DNA of 64,000 nucleotides. It comes from Cytophagaceae bacterium (GTDB taxonomy: Bacteria > Bacteroidota > Bacteroidia > Cytophagales > Spirosomataceae). Position 1 is the stretch's first letter. Every line of letters starts with the position of its first letter. A program made the position numbers and the translations under genes. The stretch is from positions 512,708 to 576,707 of the forward strand of contig JAIXWQ010000009.1 of NCBI GenBank assembly GCA_027491195.1. Direction: 5' to 3'. The notes beneath the pieces are model-generated. The model made no database searches, was not told where the DNA came from, and was given only the letters and a program-made list of their open reading frames with translations. Positions 18,127-26,440 of the stretch are shown piece after piece.

Positions 18127-18158
18127 AAAAAAGTCCTCCGCATGCGAAGGACTTTTTT
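18127..18158 (-). terminator. terminator of the alanine-rich lipoprotein gene
   Basis: Eleven-bp stem AAAAAAGTCCT (18127-18137) / AGGACTTTTTT (18148-18158) with a 10-base GC-rich loop. Read on the minus strand it lies 18 bases after the lipoprotein stop. It excludes the longest SprT start. Confidence 0.8.
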
Positions 18159-18176
18159 CTGATCGTTGTGCTAAAA

Positions 18177-18353
18177 TTATTTAGCAGCAGCAGTGTCAGC
18201 AGCAGCAGTGTCAGCAGCAGCAGAATCAGCTGGAGCAGCAGCAGCAGCAGAATCAACAGCAACAGTGTCAGCAGAAGCTTCTGCTTTCTTCTCACCACAA
18301 GATGCTAAAGTTACCATTGCAGCAACGAAAGCTAGAGCGAATACTTTTTTCAT
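18177..18353 (-). CDS. small Ala-rich repeat lipoprotein
   Basis: A 58-residue protein too short for most gene callers. It begins MKKVFALAFVAAMVTLASC, a lipoprotein signal peptide with lipobox LASC and the lipidated cysteine at position 19. The mature part is GEKKAEASADTVAVDS followed by a low-complexity tail of DSAAA/DTAAA units ending in AAAK. The DNA holds a 15-base near-repeat (agc-agc-agc-agt-gtc) at 18183-18227. It has its own promoter box and terminator, so it is expressed alone. Similar short Ala/Asp/Thr lipoproteins exist in Bacteroidota; function unknown. Confidence 0.8.
   Translation of the reverse strand: MKKVFALAFVAAMVTLASCGEKKAEASADTVAVDSAAAAAPADSAAADTAAADTAAAK
18183..18227. 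repeat. 15-base tandem near-repeat in the lipoprotein tail
   Basis: Three consecutive units of the pattern agcagcagcagtgtc, the third varied to agcagcagcagaatc, coding (reverse strand) for DSAAA-DTAAA-DTAAA. A fourth related block with five GCT codons follows. Such repeats are prone to slippage in multiples of three. Confidence 0.75.
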
Positions 18354-18380
18354 TTCTTATTTTGTTTAAGGTTTGAGTCA

Positions 18381-18388
18381 CAAATCTA
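18381..18388 (-). promoter_or_regulatory. lipoprotein promoter -7 box TAGATTTG
   Basis: Minus-strand TAnnTTTG match 28 bases before the ATG at 18353. Supports expression of the 58-residue protein. Confidence 0.6.
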
Positions 18389-18544
18389 CGGCATTATTTT
18401 ATAAGTACAAATAAATGCAAAATATTTTTTAAGATTTTTTTAAGGAATGGCTAATATTTTCGGAAAATGTGCCGTAATGGCCTGTATTCGGCTTAGAAAT
18501 CCTTAAGAATTGCCCCCTTAAATTTGGGCTAAATTAGATTAGTC

Positions 18545-19039
18545 CTATTTTAACAGATCTTTAAAGCGATCGTAAAAGCCGCTAGACTTGAATGTGAAGG
18601 TCTTGTGCAAAATATAATTCGACACAAAACTATAGCCCATGCCATGAATTGTAGTCCCGATTTGGGTGATATTGATCTTTTTTACCGAGTAAGGTATGTG
18701 AAAAAAGAAATCTGGGTAGCGCGCGTGGATAAAATCGTAGGGGATGGTGCTGAATAACCAGGTGATGATCCCAGAGAAGCTAGCGACCAAAACGTATTTG
18801 AACATCTCGCGTCTTGTCTGCTTGCTTTGGCGGGCATTAAAGGCGAAGAGTTTGGTTAAGAAAAACCCTACCACTAAAGCAATGAAATAAGCTGGAAGAA
18901 TCGAATCTTCGTAGGATACGCGAAACCAATCCTTAATTAAACCTCCTGCTAACAGTTGAACGCAAGCTCCTAATCCTGCCACAATAAAATAGGCGAATAA
19001 GTCTTTTTGATTAAAGAGGGCTGCTTTCTTGTCGCTCAA
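18545..19039 (-). CDS. GtrA-family membrane protein
   Basis: A 164-residue protein with four hydrophobic segments in the GtrA pattern: FAYFIVAGLGACVQLL at the start, a second helix ending FLTKLFAFN, and VSNYILHKTFTFKS at the end. GtrA proteins are thought to help move undecaprenyl-linked sugars or polysaccharide precursors across the membrane. The start codon is TTG: a stop lies two codons upstream in frame and no nearer ATG exists. The gene lies 9 bases after nuoN, an unexpected partner, and may be read with nuoKLMN. Confidence 0.82.
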   Translation of the reverse strand: MSDKKAALFNQKDLFAYFIVAGLGACVQLLAGGLIKDWFRVSYEDSILPAYFIALVVGFFLTKLFAFNARQSKQTRREMFKYVLVASFSGIITWLFSTIPYDFIHARYPDFFFHIPYSVKKINITQIGTTIHGMGYSFVSNYILHKTFTFKSSGFYDRFKDLLK

Positions 19040-19048
19040 AGGCCTAGG

Positions 19049-20446
19049 TTAAAAAAGGTTTTTTACGATGCTTGGATAAACGCCTAATAACAAGGTACCT
19101 AAGGTACAAGCCCACATTGCGAACTTCACTAAGCCTGGCAATTCAATGCGTTCGATATCTCCTTCTTTGAAGTAGATCGCAATGATTCCTTTGAAATAGT
19201 AGTAAACTCCGACCGCAGACATCACGATAGCTAAGATCACTGGATAGTAGACATGGCGATTAAAGATGTCTGAGAAGACGAAGAATTTACCCCAAAAACC
19301 CGCTGTCAATGGAATACCCGCTAATGACAACATCGCGATAGTGAAACAGAAAGCTAAGCCTGGATTTTGCTTCGCTAAACCTTCGAATGAACTGATGTTC
19401 TCTGGTTTCTCGGTGCGCCCTGTTTGGTACTCAGCCACTAACATCACTACACCGAAAGCTACGATAGTCGCTAGAGTATAGGATAAAGAATAGTACAAAA
19501 TGGTCGACGGCGTAGTCACTTGTTTTGCGCTCACCGTTAACAACATATAACCCGCATGGGAAATACTTGAATAAGCTAACATGCGCTTTAATGACTGCTG
19601 GTAAACCGCGGTAATGTTACCCACTAGAAGCGTTAACATGCTGATGTAGTAGATCGGGTAAACCCAAGTTCCGTACATGGATCCAAAAGGACCATTTAAT
19701 AATTGATACAGCGCCGCGAAGCTAGCCGCCTTCACTACAGTCGACATGAACATAGTAAAGATCGTAGGCGCTCCTTCATATACGTCTGGTGTCCAGAAGT
19801 GGAAAGGGGCTGCTGAGATCTTGAAAAGGAAACCAATAAGAATCAATAATAGTCCGATCGAAAGGAAGATCGGGGTAGATTCTGGTGGCGTATTTGTAAT
19901 CGCTAAGGCAATGTTTGCTAGGTAGAAGGAACGAGTCGCTCCGTACACTAAAGTTATCCCGAATAATAAGATACCCGTTGCGAAAGACCCCATTAAGAAG
20001 TATTTCAAAGCAGCCTCGTTTGAACGCAAATTACGTTTGTCAGATCCTGTTAACACGTACATCGCAACGGATAGAATCTCTAATCCGACGAAGAACATGA
20101 TTAAGTGATCGAAGGAAACCATTAAAATGGCCCCTACAACGGAGAATAATAAGATGGCGTAGTATTCTGCTGGATGGGTATGTTCTTCATCGATGCCAAA
20201 GCCTTTCGAGAAACTCACCACCATAAAGGCCGCTAGTTGGATGATTAGGCTGAAACTAACCGAGGTATTCGTGGTGTGGAACATGTGTCCGTACCACAAC
20301 ATTTCGTGATTCCAGTCCATCGCCGTTAAGGCCATGCTGCCTACTAAAAACAAGAGAGTCGCTGCCTGGATGGTTTTTCTAGAAAGCCAAAAGCCCAAGA
20401 ATAAATTTAAAATACCTAGAAGTGATAATGCAATGATAGCCGTCAT
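19049..20446 (-). CDS. nuoN: NADH-quinone oxidoreductase subunit N
   Basis: A 465-residue, about 14-helix antiporter-like subunit of the complex I membrane arm that takes part in proton translocation. The family signature region reads FHFWTPDVYEGAPT, followed by a conserved lysine helix (TVVKAASFAALY). Conserved helix residues such as GLEILSVAMYVL near residue 125 supply the buried glutamate. Last nuo gene of nuoK-L-M-N, each separated by 20-30 bases; gtrA follows. Confidence 0.94.
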   Translation of the reverse strand: MTAIIALSLLGILNLFLGFWLSRKTIQAATLLFLVGSMALTAMDWNHEMLWYGHMFHTTNTSVSFSLIIQLAAFMVVSFSKGFGIDEEHTHPAEYYAILLFSVVGAILMVSFDHLIMFFVGLEILSVAMYVLTGSDKRNLRSNEAALKYFLMGSFATGILLFGITLVYGATRSFYLANIALAITNTPPESTPIFLSIGLLLILIGFLFKISAAPFHFWTPDVYEGAPTIFTMFMSTVVKAASFAALYQLLNGPFGSMYGTWVYPIYYISMLTLLVGNITAVYQQSLKRMLAYSSISHAGYMLLTVSAKQVTTPSTILYYSLSYTLATIVAFGVVMLVAEYQTGRTEKPENISSFEGLAKQNPGLAFCFTIAMLSLAGIPLTAGFWGKFFVFSDIFNRHVYYPVILAIVMSAVGVYYYFKGIIAIYFKEGDIERIELPGLVKFAMWACTLGTLLLGVYPSIVKNLF

Positions 20447-20465
20447 AATGCTTTTTAATACTATT

Positions 20466-21911
20466 TTATTTGAACCATTGGATTAATTGCTGAACCGCTG
20501 GCTCACTAAAACCTAAAACTGTCGATGGGAAAATTCCACCTAAAATAACTAAGGCACTTAGGGGAATTAATACCGCTTTCTCCGCACCCGTTAAGTCTGC
20601 AAAGTCAGACGTGATACGAGACACATTCCCAAACATTGATTTCTGAATCAAACGCAACGTATACACCGCACCTAAGATGATGGTGATACCGGCGATAATT
20701 CCGAGTGTTAGATTTTGGTCAAACACACTCTTCAATAACAAGAACTCACCAATGAATCCATTCGTCAATGGTAAAGCAACGGATCCTAAACTTAAGATCA
20801 CGAAAGTTACCGTCAGTGGGTAAGAGAATTGTGTGATACCGCCTAATTGCGCAATTTCTCTCGACTTCGTTCTACGCTCGATAATTTCAATTACGAAGAA
20901 CAAGCCGACGATGTTGATACCGTGAGACAACATTTGGTATAATGCACCCTGAATACCTTCGATGCTACCAGATAAAATACCCGCTGACATCAAACCTACG
21001 TGAGCGAAAGAGGAATAAGCTAATAGGCGCTTAGCATCTTTTTGTTGAATCGCAATAATCGATCCGTAGATTACTCCGATCACCGAAAGGACAGAAGCTG
21101 TCAATCCCCACGTCGCTACTCCTACAGGGAACATCGGTAACACTAAACGAATTACTCCGTAAGTACCCATCTTTAACATGATACCTGATAATAACATCGT
21201 TCCTTGTGCAGGAGCAACGGTATAGGTATCTGGTTGCCAGGTATGGAAAGGGAAAACCGGCATCTTAATGGCGAAAGCCAAGAAGAAAGCAGCGAATAAA
21301 TAACCTTGTTGGTCTGCGCTAAGTCCTTTGGCCGTTTGATACAACACATCCATGTCTGCTGAGTGGAACTCACCGGGCGTTTGTAAGTACACAAATACTA
21401 AGGCAATTAAGAAGAATAAAGACCCGAATAAGGTATAAACGAAGAACTTAAACGTGATTGCATTCTTGTTTTCGCCGCCATAAATAGCTGCAAGGAAGTA
21501 AATTGGCAATAAAGACGCTTCGAAAAAGAAGTAGAATAAGAACGCATCTTTCGCTAAAAAGGCACCCATTAAGGCTGTTTGCATCGCTAGCATTAAGCCT
21601 TGGAATTGTGAATTATTCGCACGATCCGTATTTGCGGTAGTCGCCACGATGAAGGGAACTAATAAAGCACAAAGTCCGATAAGCACTCCGCTGATTCCAT
21701 CGACATACAAAGAGAAGGATAAACCTGCTTCCGCTACCCAAGGAGCAGAGAAAGAAACGGGGCTCAAACTTGCTTCTTGTAATACGAAAGCGGTTGCAGC
21801 TAATTCAATAAGGGAGGCCGCTAGGGAAATGACAAACGCATTTTTTGGCTTGAAGATCAACAAAGCTGATCCAATCAAAAGCGGGAATAAAAGTATAAAT
21901 AGTAGATACAT
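20466..21911 (-). CDS. nuoM: NADH-quinone oxidoreductase subunit M
   Basis: A 481-residue antiporter-like complex I subunit with about 14 transmembrane segments. It shows the buried glutamate helix (FFFEASLLPIYFL near residue 130) and the signature FPFHTWQPDTYTVAPAQGT, followed by GIMLKMGTYGVIRL with the key lysine. It lies 20 bases upstream of nuoN and 21 bases downstream of nuoL in the same transcript. Confidence 0.94.
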   Translation of the reverse strand: MYLLFILLFPLLIGSALLIFKPKNAFVISLAASLIELAATAFVLQEASLSPVSFSAPWVAEAGLSFSLYVDGISGVLIGLCALLVPFIVATTANTDRANNSQFQGLMLAMQTALMGAFLAKDAFLFYFFFEASLLPIYFLAAIYGGENKNAITFKFFVYTLFGSLFFLIALVFVYLQTPGEFHSADMDVLYQTAKGLSADQQGYLFAAFFLAFAIKMPVFPFHTWQPDTYTVAPAQGTMLLSGIMLKMGTYGVIRLVLPMFPVGVATWGLTASVLSVIGVIYGSIIAIQQKDAKRLLAYSSFAHVGLMSAGILSGSIEGIQGALYQMLSHGINIVGLFFVIEIIERRTKSREIAQLGGITQFSYPLTVTFVILSLGSVALPLTNGFIGEFLLLKSVFDQNLTLGIIAGITIILGAVYTLRLIQKSMFGNVSRITSDFADLTGAEKAVLIPLSALVILGGIFPSTVLGFSEPAVQQLIQWFK

Positions 21912-21932
21912 AGCTATGTGGCGATCGAAGGA

Positions 21933-23816
21933 TTAATGAAGGATCGTACTTTTTAAACTAACAAATAAGATAACAACGATGGCCGCAACCATGCAGAATA
22001 AGTAGATGCCTACGTTACCGGTTTGGGCTCTGCGGAACTCGCTCGACGCATATTTCACGAATCGACCTAAGCCCTCTACGAACAAGTCGATTACTAAAAA
22101 GTCGATCACTTGGAAGAAGAAATTAGATAAGAACGAAATCGGCTTTACAAACAGGGTATCGTATAATTCGTCGATATAGAATTTGTTGTAAATCACTTTT
22201 TGAATACCTGATACTTCGGCATCTTCTGCTGGAACCGATTTCTGCATTCCGAATACATAAATGGCTAAGAACGCTGGCAAGAAAGCCGCTAAAAGTGGAG
22301 CGCCACCTTCTAAACTTAAGAAGTTTACTTCCCCTGCTTCGCCTGCTTCTGGCAATAATGGAGCTAACCAATGGGCTAGGAATTCATTACCTCCTGCGAA
22401 ATGAGGCAGGTTAATCAAACCGCCACCCACGGAGAATACCGCTAAGATAATCAAGGGCAAAGTCATCGTGATAGGTGACTCGTGTAAGTGATGCGCTTGT
22501 TTTTCTGTTCCTCTGAACTCTCCGTAGAAAGTTAAGATAAACACACGGAACATGTAGAACGAAGTTAAGGCTGAACCCAAAATCGCTAAACCCCACATGA
22601 TCGGATCATGGTGGTAAAGGCTCGCTAAAATTTCATCTTTCGAGAAGAAACCGGCGAATGGAGGAATACCTGCAATCGCGATCGTACCTAACATGAAGGT
22701 GATGAACGTGATAGGCATCTTCGATTTTAATCCACCCATGCGGCGAATATCTTGTTCGTCTGACATCGCGTGAATCACCGAACCCGCTCCTAAGAACAAC
22801 AAGGCCTTAAAGAAGGCGTGTGTCATTACGTGGAAGAATGATGCGGTGTAAGCAGATGCGCCTAAACCCATGAACATGTAACCTAATTGGGATACCGTAG
22901 AATAGGCAAGGACTTTCTTAATATCGTTTTGGAATAAACCGATTGCAGCGCCTAATAAGGCAGTCGCTAAACCGATCCAACCTACGAAGTGCAATACTTC
23001 TGGGCTTAATTCGAACAAGGCATTAGCACGGATGACCATGTAAATACCAGCTGTCACCATCGTCGCTGCGTGAATCAAAGCAGATACCGGAGTAGGACCT
23101 GCCATCGCATCTGGAAGCCAAGTAAATAACGGAATCTGTGCTGATTTTCCCATCGCACCGATGAATAAACAGAAAGCGATGATGCTTAAGTCTGTTGTAT
23201 AATCACCGCTTTTAACGGCTGCGAAAATCGTTTGATAATCTGTTGTCCCAAAATCCTGGATCAACAAGAAAATACCCACTAAGAAACCTAAGTCACCAAT
23301 ACGGTTCATGATGAAGGCCTTACGAGCCGCATCTCCGTAGGAATTCTTTTGGTTCCAGAATCCAATCAATAAATACGAACACAAACCTACGCCTTCCCAA
23401 CCGATGAATAATACAGTGAAGTTTGCCCCTAAAACCAGGATTAACATGAAGAACACGAACAGGTTCAAGAAGGCAAAAAACTTGCCAAAACCCGCATCAT
23501 GCGACATATAACCGATTGAATAGATATGAATCAATGTTCCAACCCCTGTAATTACAAGGAGCATTAAAATCGATAATTGGTCGATTTGGAAGGCAAAAGG
23601 AATCTTTAAATCACCTACATTAATCCAATCCGCGATGGGCAAAATTTGCGCCTGGCCATCGAAATTCAAGAATAACTGAAGCGATAGTGCGAAAGCAACC
23701 AAGGGAGGAATTGTTCCAATGATGCCTGCGATTTGCTTCGGCAATTTAGGGTACGCTAAACCATTAATAGCAAATCCTAGTAAGGGTAATAGTGGAATAA
23801 GGAATAGTAAAGACAT
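21933..23816 (-). CDS. nuoL: NADH-quinone oxidoreductase subunit L
   Basis: A 627-residue antiporter-like complex I subunit. The signature PDAMAGPTPVSALIHAAT near residue 235 is followed by MVTAGIYMVIRA, and VLFIGWEGVGLCSYLL near residue 135 gives the buried glutamate. The C-terminal segment after residue 500 matches the long lateral-helix region, though it is short and ends in a hydrophobic anchor (IVVILFVSL). Transcribed with nuoK upstream (28-base gap) and nuoM downstream. Confidence 0.95.
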   Translation of the reverse strand: MSLLFLIPLLPLLGFAINGLAYPKLPKQIAGIIGTIPPLVAFALSLQLFLNFDGQAQILPIADWINVGDLKIPFAFQIDQLSILMLLVITGVGTLIHIYSIGYMSHDAGFGKFFAFLNLFVFFMLILVLGANFTVLFIGWEGVGLCSYLLIGFWNQKNSYGDAARKAFIMNRIGDLGFLVGIFLLIQDFGTTDYQTIFAAVKSGDYTTDLSIIAFCLFIGAMGKSAQIPLFTWLPDAMAGPTPVSALIHAATMVTAGIYMVIRANALFELSPEVLHFVGWIGLATALLGAAIGLFQNDIKKVLAYSTVSQLGYMFMGLGASAYTASFFHVMTHAFFKALLFLGAGSVIHAMSDEQDIRRMGGLKSKMPITFITFMLGTIAIAGIPPFAGFFSKDEILASLYHHDPIMWGLAILGSALTSFYMFRVFILTFYGEFRGTEKQAHHLHESPITMTLPLIILAVFSVGGGLINLPHFAGGNEFLAHWLAPLLPEAGEAGEVNFLSLEGGAPLLAAFLPAFLAIYVFGMQKSVPAEDAEVSGIQKVIYNKFYIDELYDTLFVKPISFLSNFFFQVIDFLVIDLFVEGLGRFVKYASSEFRRAQTGNVGIYLFCMVAAIVVILFVSLKSTILH

Positions 23817-23844
23817 ATTAATTTGGCGGAATGGGTTCGCTGAA

Positions 23845-24174
23845 TTAGTTTTTTAACTTGTTGAGAACACCGATGTCGATGCTTTGAATATTGCGGTAAA
23901 TCATCACGATGATGGCTAAACCTACAGCTACTTCAGCTGCGGCCACGGCCATGATGAAGAACACGAAGATTTGACCCGCAGGATCTGAATAATACGATGA
24001 AAAAGCAGCTAACAACAAGTTAACGGCATTTAACATTAATTCGATCGCCATGAATACGATGATCGCGTTTCTGCGAGTTAATACGCCCAAAATACCGATA
24101 CAAAACAAAGCAGAGCTTAAAATAATGTAATGCGTTAATGGAATCGTACGAATAATTTCAGGTATTGATTGCAT
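23845..24174 (-). CDS. nuoK: NADH-quinone oxidoreductase subunit K
   Basis: A 109-residue, three-helix complex I subunit near the quinone channel. The two conserved buried glutamates occur in [13 protein letters not shown] and [11 protein letters not shown]. It is the first gene of nuoK-L-M-N. The usual upstream nuoJ, nuoI and nuoH are absent: the next gene upstream is an unrelated exonuclease, and a promoter box lies between. The other complex I genes must therefore be elsewhere; nuoD is at 47482. Confidence 0.94.
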   Translation of the reverse strand: MQSIPEIIRTIPLTHYIILSSALFCIGILGVLTRRNAIIVFMAIELMLNAVNLLLAAFSSYYSDPAGQIFVFFIMAVAAAEVAVGLAIIVMIYRNIQSIDIGVLNKLKN

Positions 24175-24236
24175 AGTCTTAAATAATTACCAAGGCTTCA
24201 GGCAAAAGCCCGTCCAAAAAATGCATTTATGCGAGG

Positions 24237-24244
24237 CAAAAATA
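24237..24244 (-). promoter_or_regulatory. nuoKLMN promoter -7 box TATTTTTG
   Basis: Minus-strand TAnnTTTG match about 63 bases before the nuoK ATG. Indicates that nuoKLMN is transcribed independently of nuoJ and earlier nuo genes. Confidence 0.5.
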
Positions 24245-24279
24245 CGAAAATATCTGATAGCCTCGACATCAAAAATGCC

Positions 24280-25089
24280 TTAACGCTGAAAACCTTGCAA
24301 TTTTATTTCGGTTAGTTTGCGCTTCGTGTCCATCGGGAAATCGCCCTTCATCATCCAGTCGTAATAAGAGGGGTCAGACTTCAAAACTTCCATTACCGGT
24401 TTGCCGATATGTTTGCCAAAATTAAAGCAAGCCACGCGCTCCTTATTGTAGGCCATGCGGTTAGCGTAGTCAATTGAATTAGAGGCGCTTAACTCATGTA
24501 GTTTATCCATGTCGTTTTGGATAGGGAAGACTTCTTTGCCATCCGCATCCTTAATGGACTTATTCGCGTAATGTTTGACCTGGGCATTTAATACCTCAAG
24601 CGTGGCTAACACATCCGCCTCAGCTCCGTGGGCTCCGATTAATTCTTTGCCACAATAAAATTGGTAAGCGGCAGTCAAGTTGCGTGGCTCCATTAAGTGG
24701 AAAATGCGTTGAGCATCCACCAATTTTCTGTTTTTCATGTCGAAATCCACCTCAGCGCGAAGCATTTCCTCCACTAACATGGGCACATCGAAACGATTGG
24801 AATTAAATCCAGCTAGGTCGCAACCATCTAAAAAAGCGGATAAAGAGCGCGCTACCATACGAAAAGTAGGCTCATCTTTCACGTCCTCATCATAAATCCC
24901 GTGAACTAAAGATGCCTCGAGTGGAATCGGAATGCCCGGGTTCACGCGACGCGTTTTCACCTCCACGGTTCCGTCTAGATTGGCTTTGGCAATTGAAATT
25001 TCCACAATGCGATCGCGGTTAATTTGAATGCCGGTCGTCTCTAAATCGAAAAACGCTAGAGGTCTCTTGAGTTGTAATTGATGTTCCAT
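24280..25089 (-). CDS. 3'-5' exonuclease (DnaQ/RNase T superfamily, DEDDh)
   Basis: About 269 residues. Exo I FFDLETTG (acidic D, E) is near residue 20, Exo II NSNRFDVPML and Exo III GAHGAEADVLA supply the rest of the DEDDh site. A C-terminal extension with GKHIGKPVMEVL follows, as found in Bacteroidota homologues. It could act in DNA proofreading or repair or in RNA trimming; not the PolIII epsilon with certainty. The open frame starts at 25116, but a promoter box covers 25114-25121, so the ATG at 25089 (MEHQLQLKRP) is chosen. Confidence 0.85.
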   Translation of the reverse strand: MEHQLQLKRPLAFFDLETTGIQINRDRIVEISIAKANLDGTVEVKTRRVNPGIPIPLEASLVHGIYDEDVKDEPTFRMVARSLSAFLDGCDLAGFNSNRFDVPMLVEEMLRAEVDFDMKNRKLVDAQRIFHLMEPRNLTAAYQFYCGKELIGAHGAEADVLATLEVLNAQVKHYANKSIKDADGKEVFPIQNDMDKLHELSASNSIDYANRMAYNKERVACFNFGKHIGKPVMEVLKSDPSYYDWMMKGDFPMDTKRKLTEIKLQGFQR

Positions 25090-25113
25090 GGGATTTTTTA
25101 AAATGGGCCAAAG

Positions 25114-25121
25114 CAAAGATA
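25114..25121 (-). promoter_or_regulatory. exonuclease promoter -7 box TATCTTTG
   Basis: Minus-strand TAnnTTTG match 25 bases before the ATG at 25089. Lies back to back with the plus-strand box at 25131-25138; only 9 bases separate them. Confidence 0.65.
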
Positions 25122-25130
25122 AGTTATTAT

Positions 25131-25138
25131 TACCTTTG
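25131..25138 (+). promoter_or_regulatory. YjjG-type gene promoter -7 box TACCTTTG, almost touching the ATG
   Basis: Plus-strand TAnnTTTG match ending only 4 bases before the ATG at 25143. If used normally, transcription starts at or beside the start codon, giving a leaderless or nearly leaderless mRNA. Confidence 0.6.
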
Positions 25139-25142
25139 TCAA

Positions 25143-25826
25143 ATGAATTTTCAACCGAAAGCGCTTTTTTTTGACTGGGATCATACCCTGTGGGATCATG
25201 ATTTGAATGCCCGAGAAGTATTACTGGATTTAGCGCTTGAATACGAGCTCGACATCGAGCCGGAGAGTTACTGGGCTACCTTCGAAAAAATCAATAATGG
25301 TTTATGGGACCAATACGCTGCTGGTCAGATATCGCAGGCAGAATTACGCGAGATTCGCTTTGTTCGCTTTTTTGAGGAGGTTGGCATCCAGGGACCTGCG
25401 CAGGAATTCGGGGAAAAATACCTTGAGCGTGCACCACGGAAGACGAATTTGATGCCGGGCGCTTTTGAGCTCATTCAAGATTTAGCCGCGCATTTTCCTT
25501 TGTATATTTTAACGAATGGCTTCGATGATATTCAATACGTGAAGATTGAAGGAGCTGGTATGCGCTCTTTTTTCAAAGAAATTATCACCTCTCAGCAGGT
25601 GGGGACGAAGAAACCGAATCCACAATTTTTCCAGTATGCGTTAACACGTGCTGGAATTCAAGCCGAGGAGGCCTTGATGATCGGGGATCACGTAGAGGCG
25701 GATGTGCGCGGTGCTTTGCAGGTGGGAATTCCGGCGATTCACTATAATCCTTTTTCAATGGAAACTGATTTGCCTCACGAAATTCAGCACTTGGATGAGC
25801 TGAGGGCTTTACTCAAAAATCGATAA
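25143..25826 (+). CDS. YjjG-family noncanonical pyrimidine nucleotidase (HAD superfamily)
   Basis: A 227-residue HAD hydrolase. Motif I is FFDWDHTLWD (nucleophile and acid D at the DxD), motif II is ILTNGF, motif III lysine lies in GTKKPNPQFF, and motif IV is MIGDHVEADV. The YjjG family dephosphorylates nucleotide monophosphates, including non-canonical pyrimidines, and is thought to keep damaged nucleotides out of DNA. The start is supported by the adjacent promoter and by homology right from the first residues. The end overlaps the convergent 25809 gene by 18 bases. Confidence 0.85.
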   Translation: MNFQPKALFFDWDHTLWDHDLNAREVLLDLALEYELDIEPESYWATFEKINNGLWDQYAAGQISQAELREIRFVRFFEEVGIQGPAQEFGEKYLERAPRKTNLMPGAFELIQDLAAHFPLYILTNGFDDIQYVKIEGAGMRSFFKEIITSQQVGTKKPNPQFFQYALTRAGIQAEEALMIGDHVEADVRGALQVGIPAIHYNPFSMETDLPHEIQHLDELRALLKNR

Positions 25827-26432
25827 TTGATTATCGCTCGATTTGCGATCAAAAATCTTCTTATCCCGGATGAATTTTTTGTTCTCTTCTAGGAACAAAA
25901 TGAATTGCTCGATTTGCGCGTATTGCACACTGAAATCGATGTTGTTCACATCGTAGGATTCGACATAGACTTGCTTGAAATCGGTAATAACGTAGTCTAG
26001 GCGTTGAATTCCGTATTTTTGAAGACCTAAAAGGTAGAGGTTTTGGTGGTTCGTCAAAAAGCGATTCGGCTCATAATAGGCCGTACTTTTTAAGTCAAAT
26101 GCCACCGTATCACCCACGCCATCTACGTAACCGTAAATCTGGGCGTTTTTGTAGCGCGCTTCTACGTAAAACTGGGTCTTGTATTTTGCAGGTAATAAGT
26201 CGCGGGCTTGATCGATGATTCCTTCCGCGAATGCCTCTTCATTTTCACCTAAAGTCACCGCTCGCTCAAAATCAACCCCCTTTTGCTGCGCATTCGTCGT
26301 CGGTTTTTTGACCCGATTAATGCGGTCAATTAACTCAATTTCATCCACAATTATCTTACCATTCGAATCGCGAGATTGATTCGCATAGAGATTAAAGGAA
26401 TTTAAAAGCGTGGGATATAAGCGGTAAATCAT
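25809..26432 (-). CDS. PD-(D/E)XK nuclease-like protein
   Basis: A 207-residue protein without signal peptide or membrane segment. Features of the PD-(D/E)XK nuclease fold are visible: an early glutamate in GVDFERAV, and the core GYVDGVGDTVAFDLKSTA, where D and DxK fit the catalytic pattern, followed by a conserved QNLYLLGLQ helix with a glutamine as in RecB-like nucleases. Assignment is by motif only. It is next to a [2Fe-2S] protein and exonuclease III on the same strand and overlaps the convergent nucleotidase gene by 18 bases. Confidence 0.6.
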   Translation of the reverse strand: MIYRLYPTLLNSFNLYANQSRDSNGKIIVDEIELIDRINRVKKPTTNAQQKGVDFERAVTLGENEEAFAEGIIDQARDLLPAKYKTQFYVEARYKNAQIYGYVDGVGDTVAFDLKSTAYYEPNRFLTNHQNLYLLGLQKYGIQRLDYVITDFKQVYVESYDVNNIDFSVQYAQIEQFILFLEENKKFIRDKKIFDRKSSDNQLSIFE

Positions 26433-26440
26433 GCTGCAAT

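Noticed and set aside
18107..18298. Leucine-rich open frame on the minus strand over the CAG-like repeat
   Set aside because: It is another frame of the Ala-rich lipoprotein gene; its leucine run is produced by the GCT-rich repeat.
18033..18308. Serine-rich open frame on the plus strand over the same repeat
   Set aside because: Antisense frame of the lipoprotein gene, crossing its terminator; no promoter or similarity.
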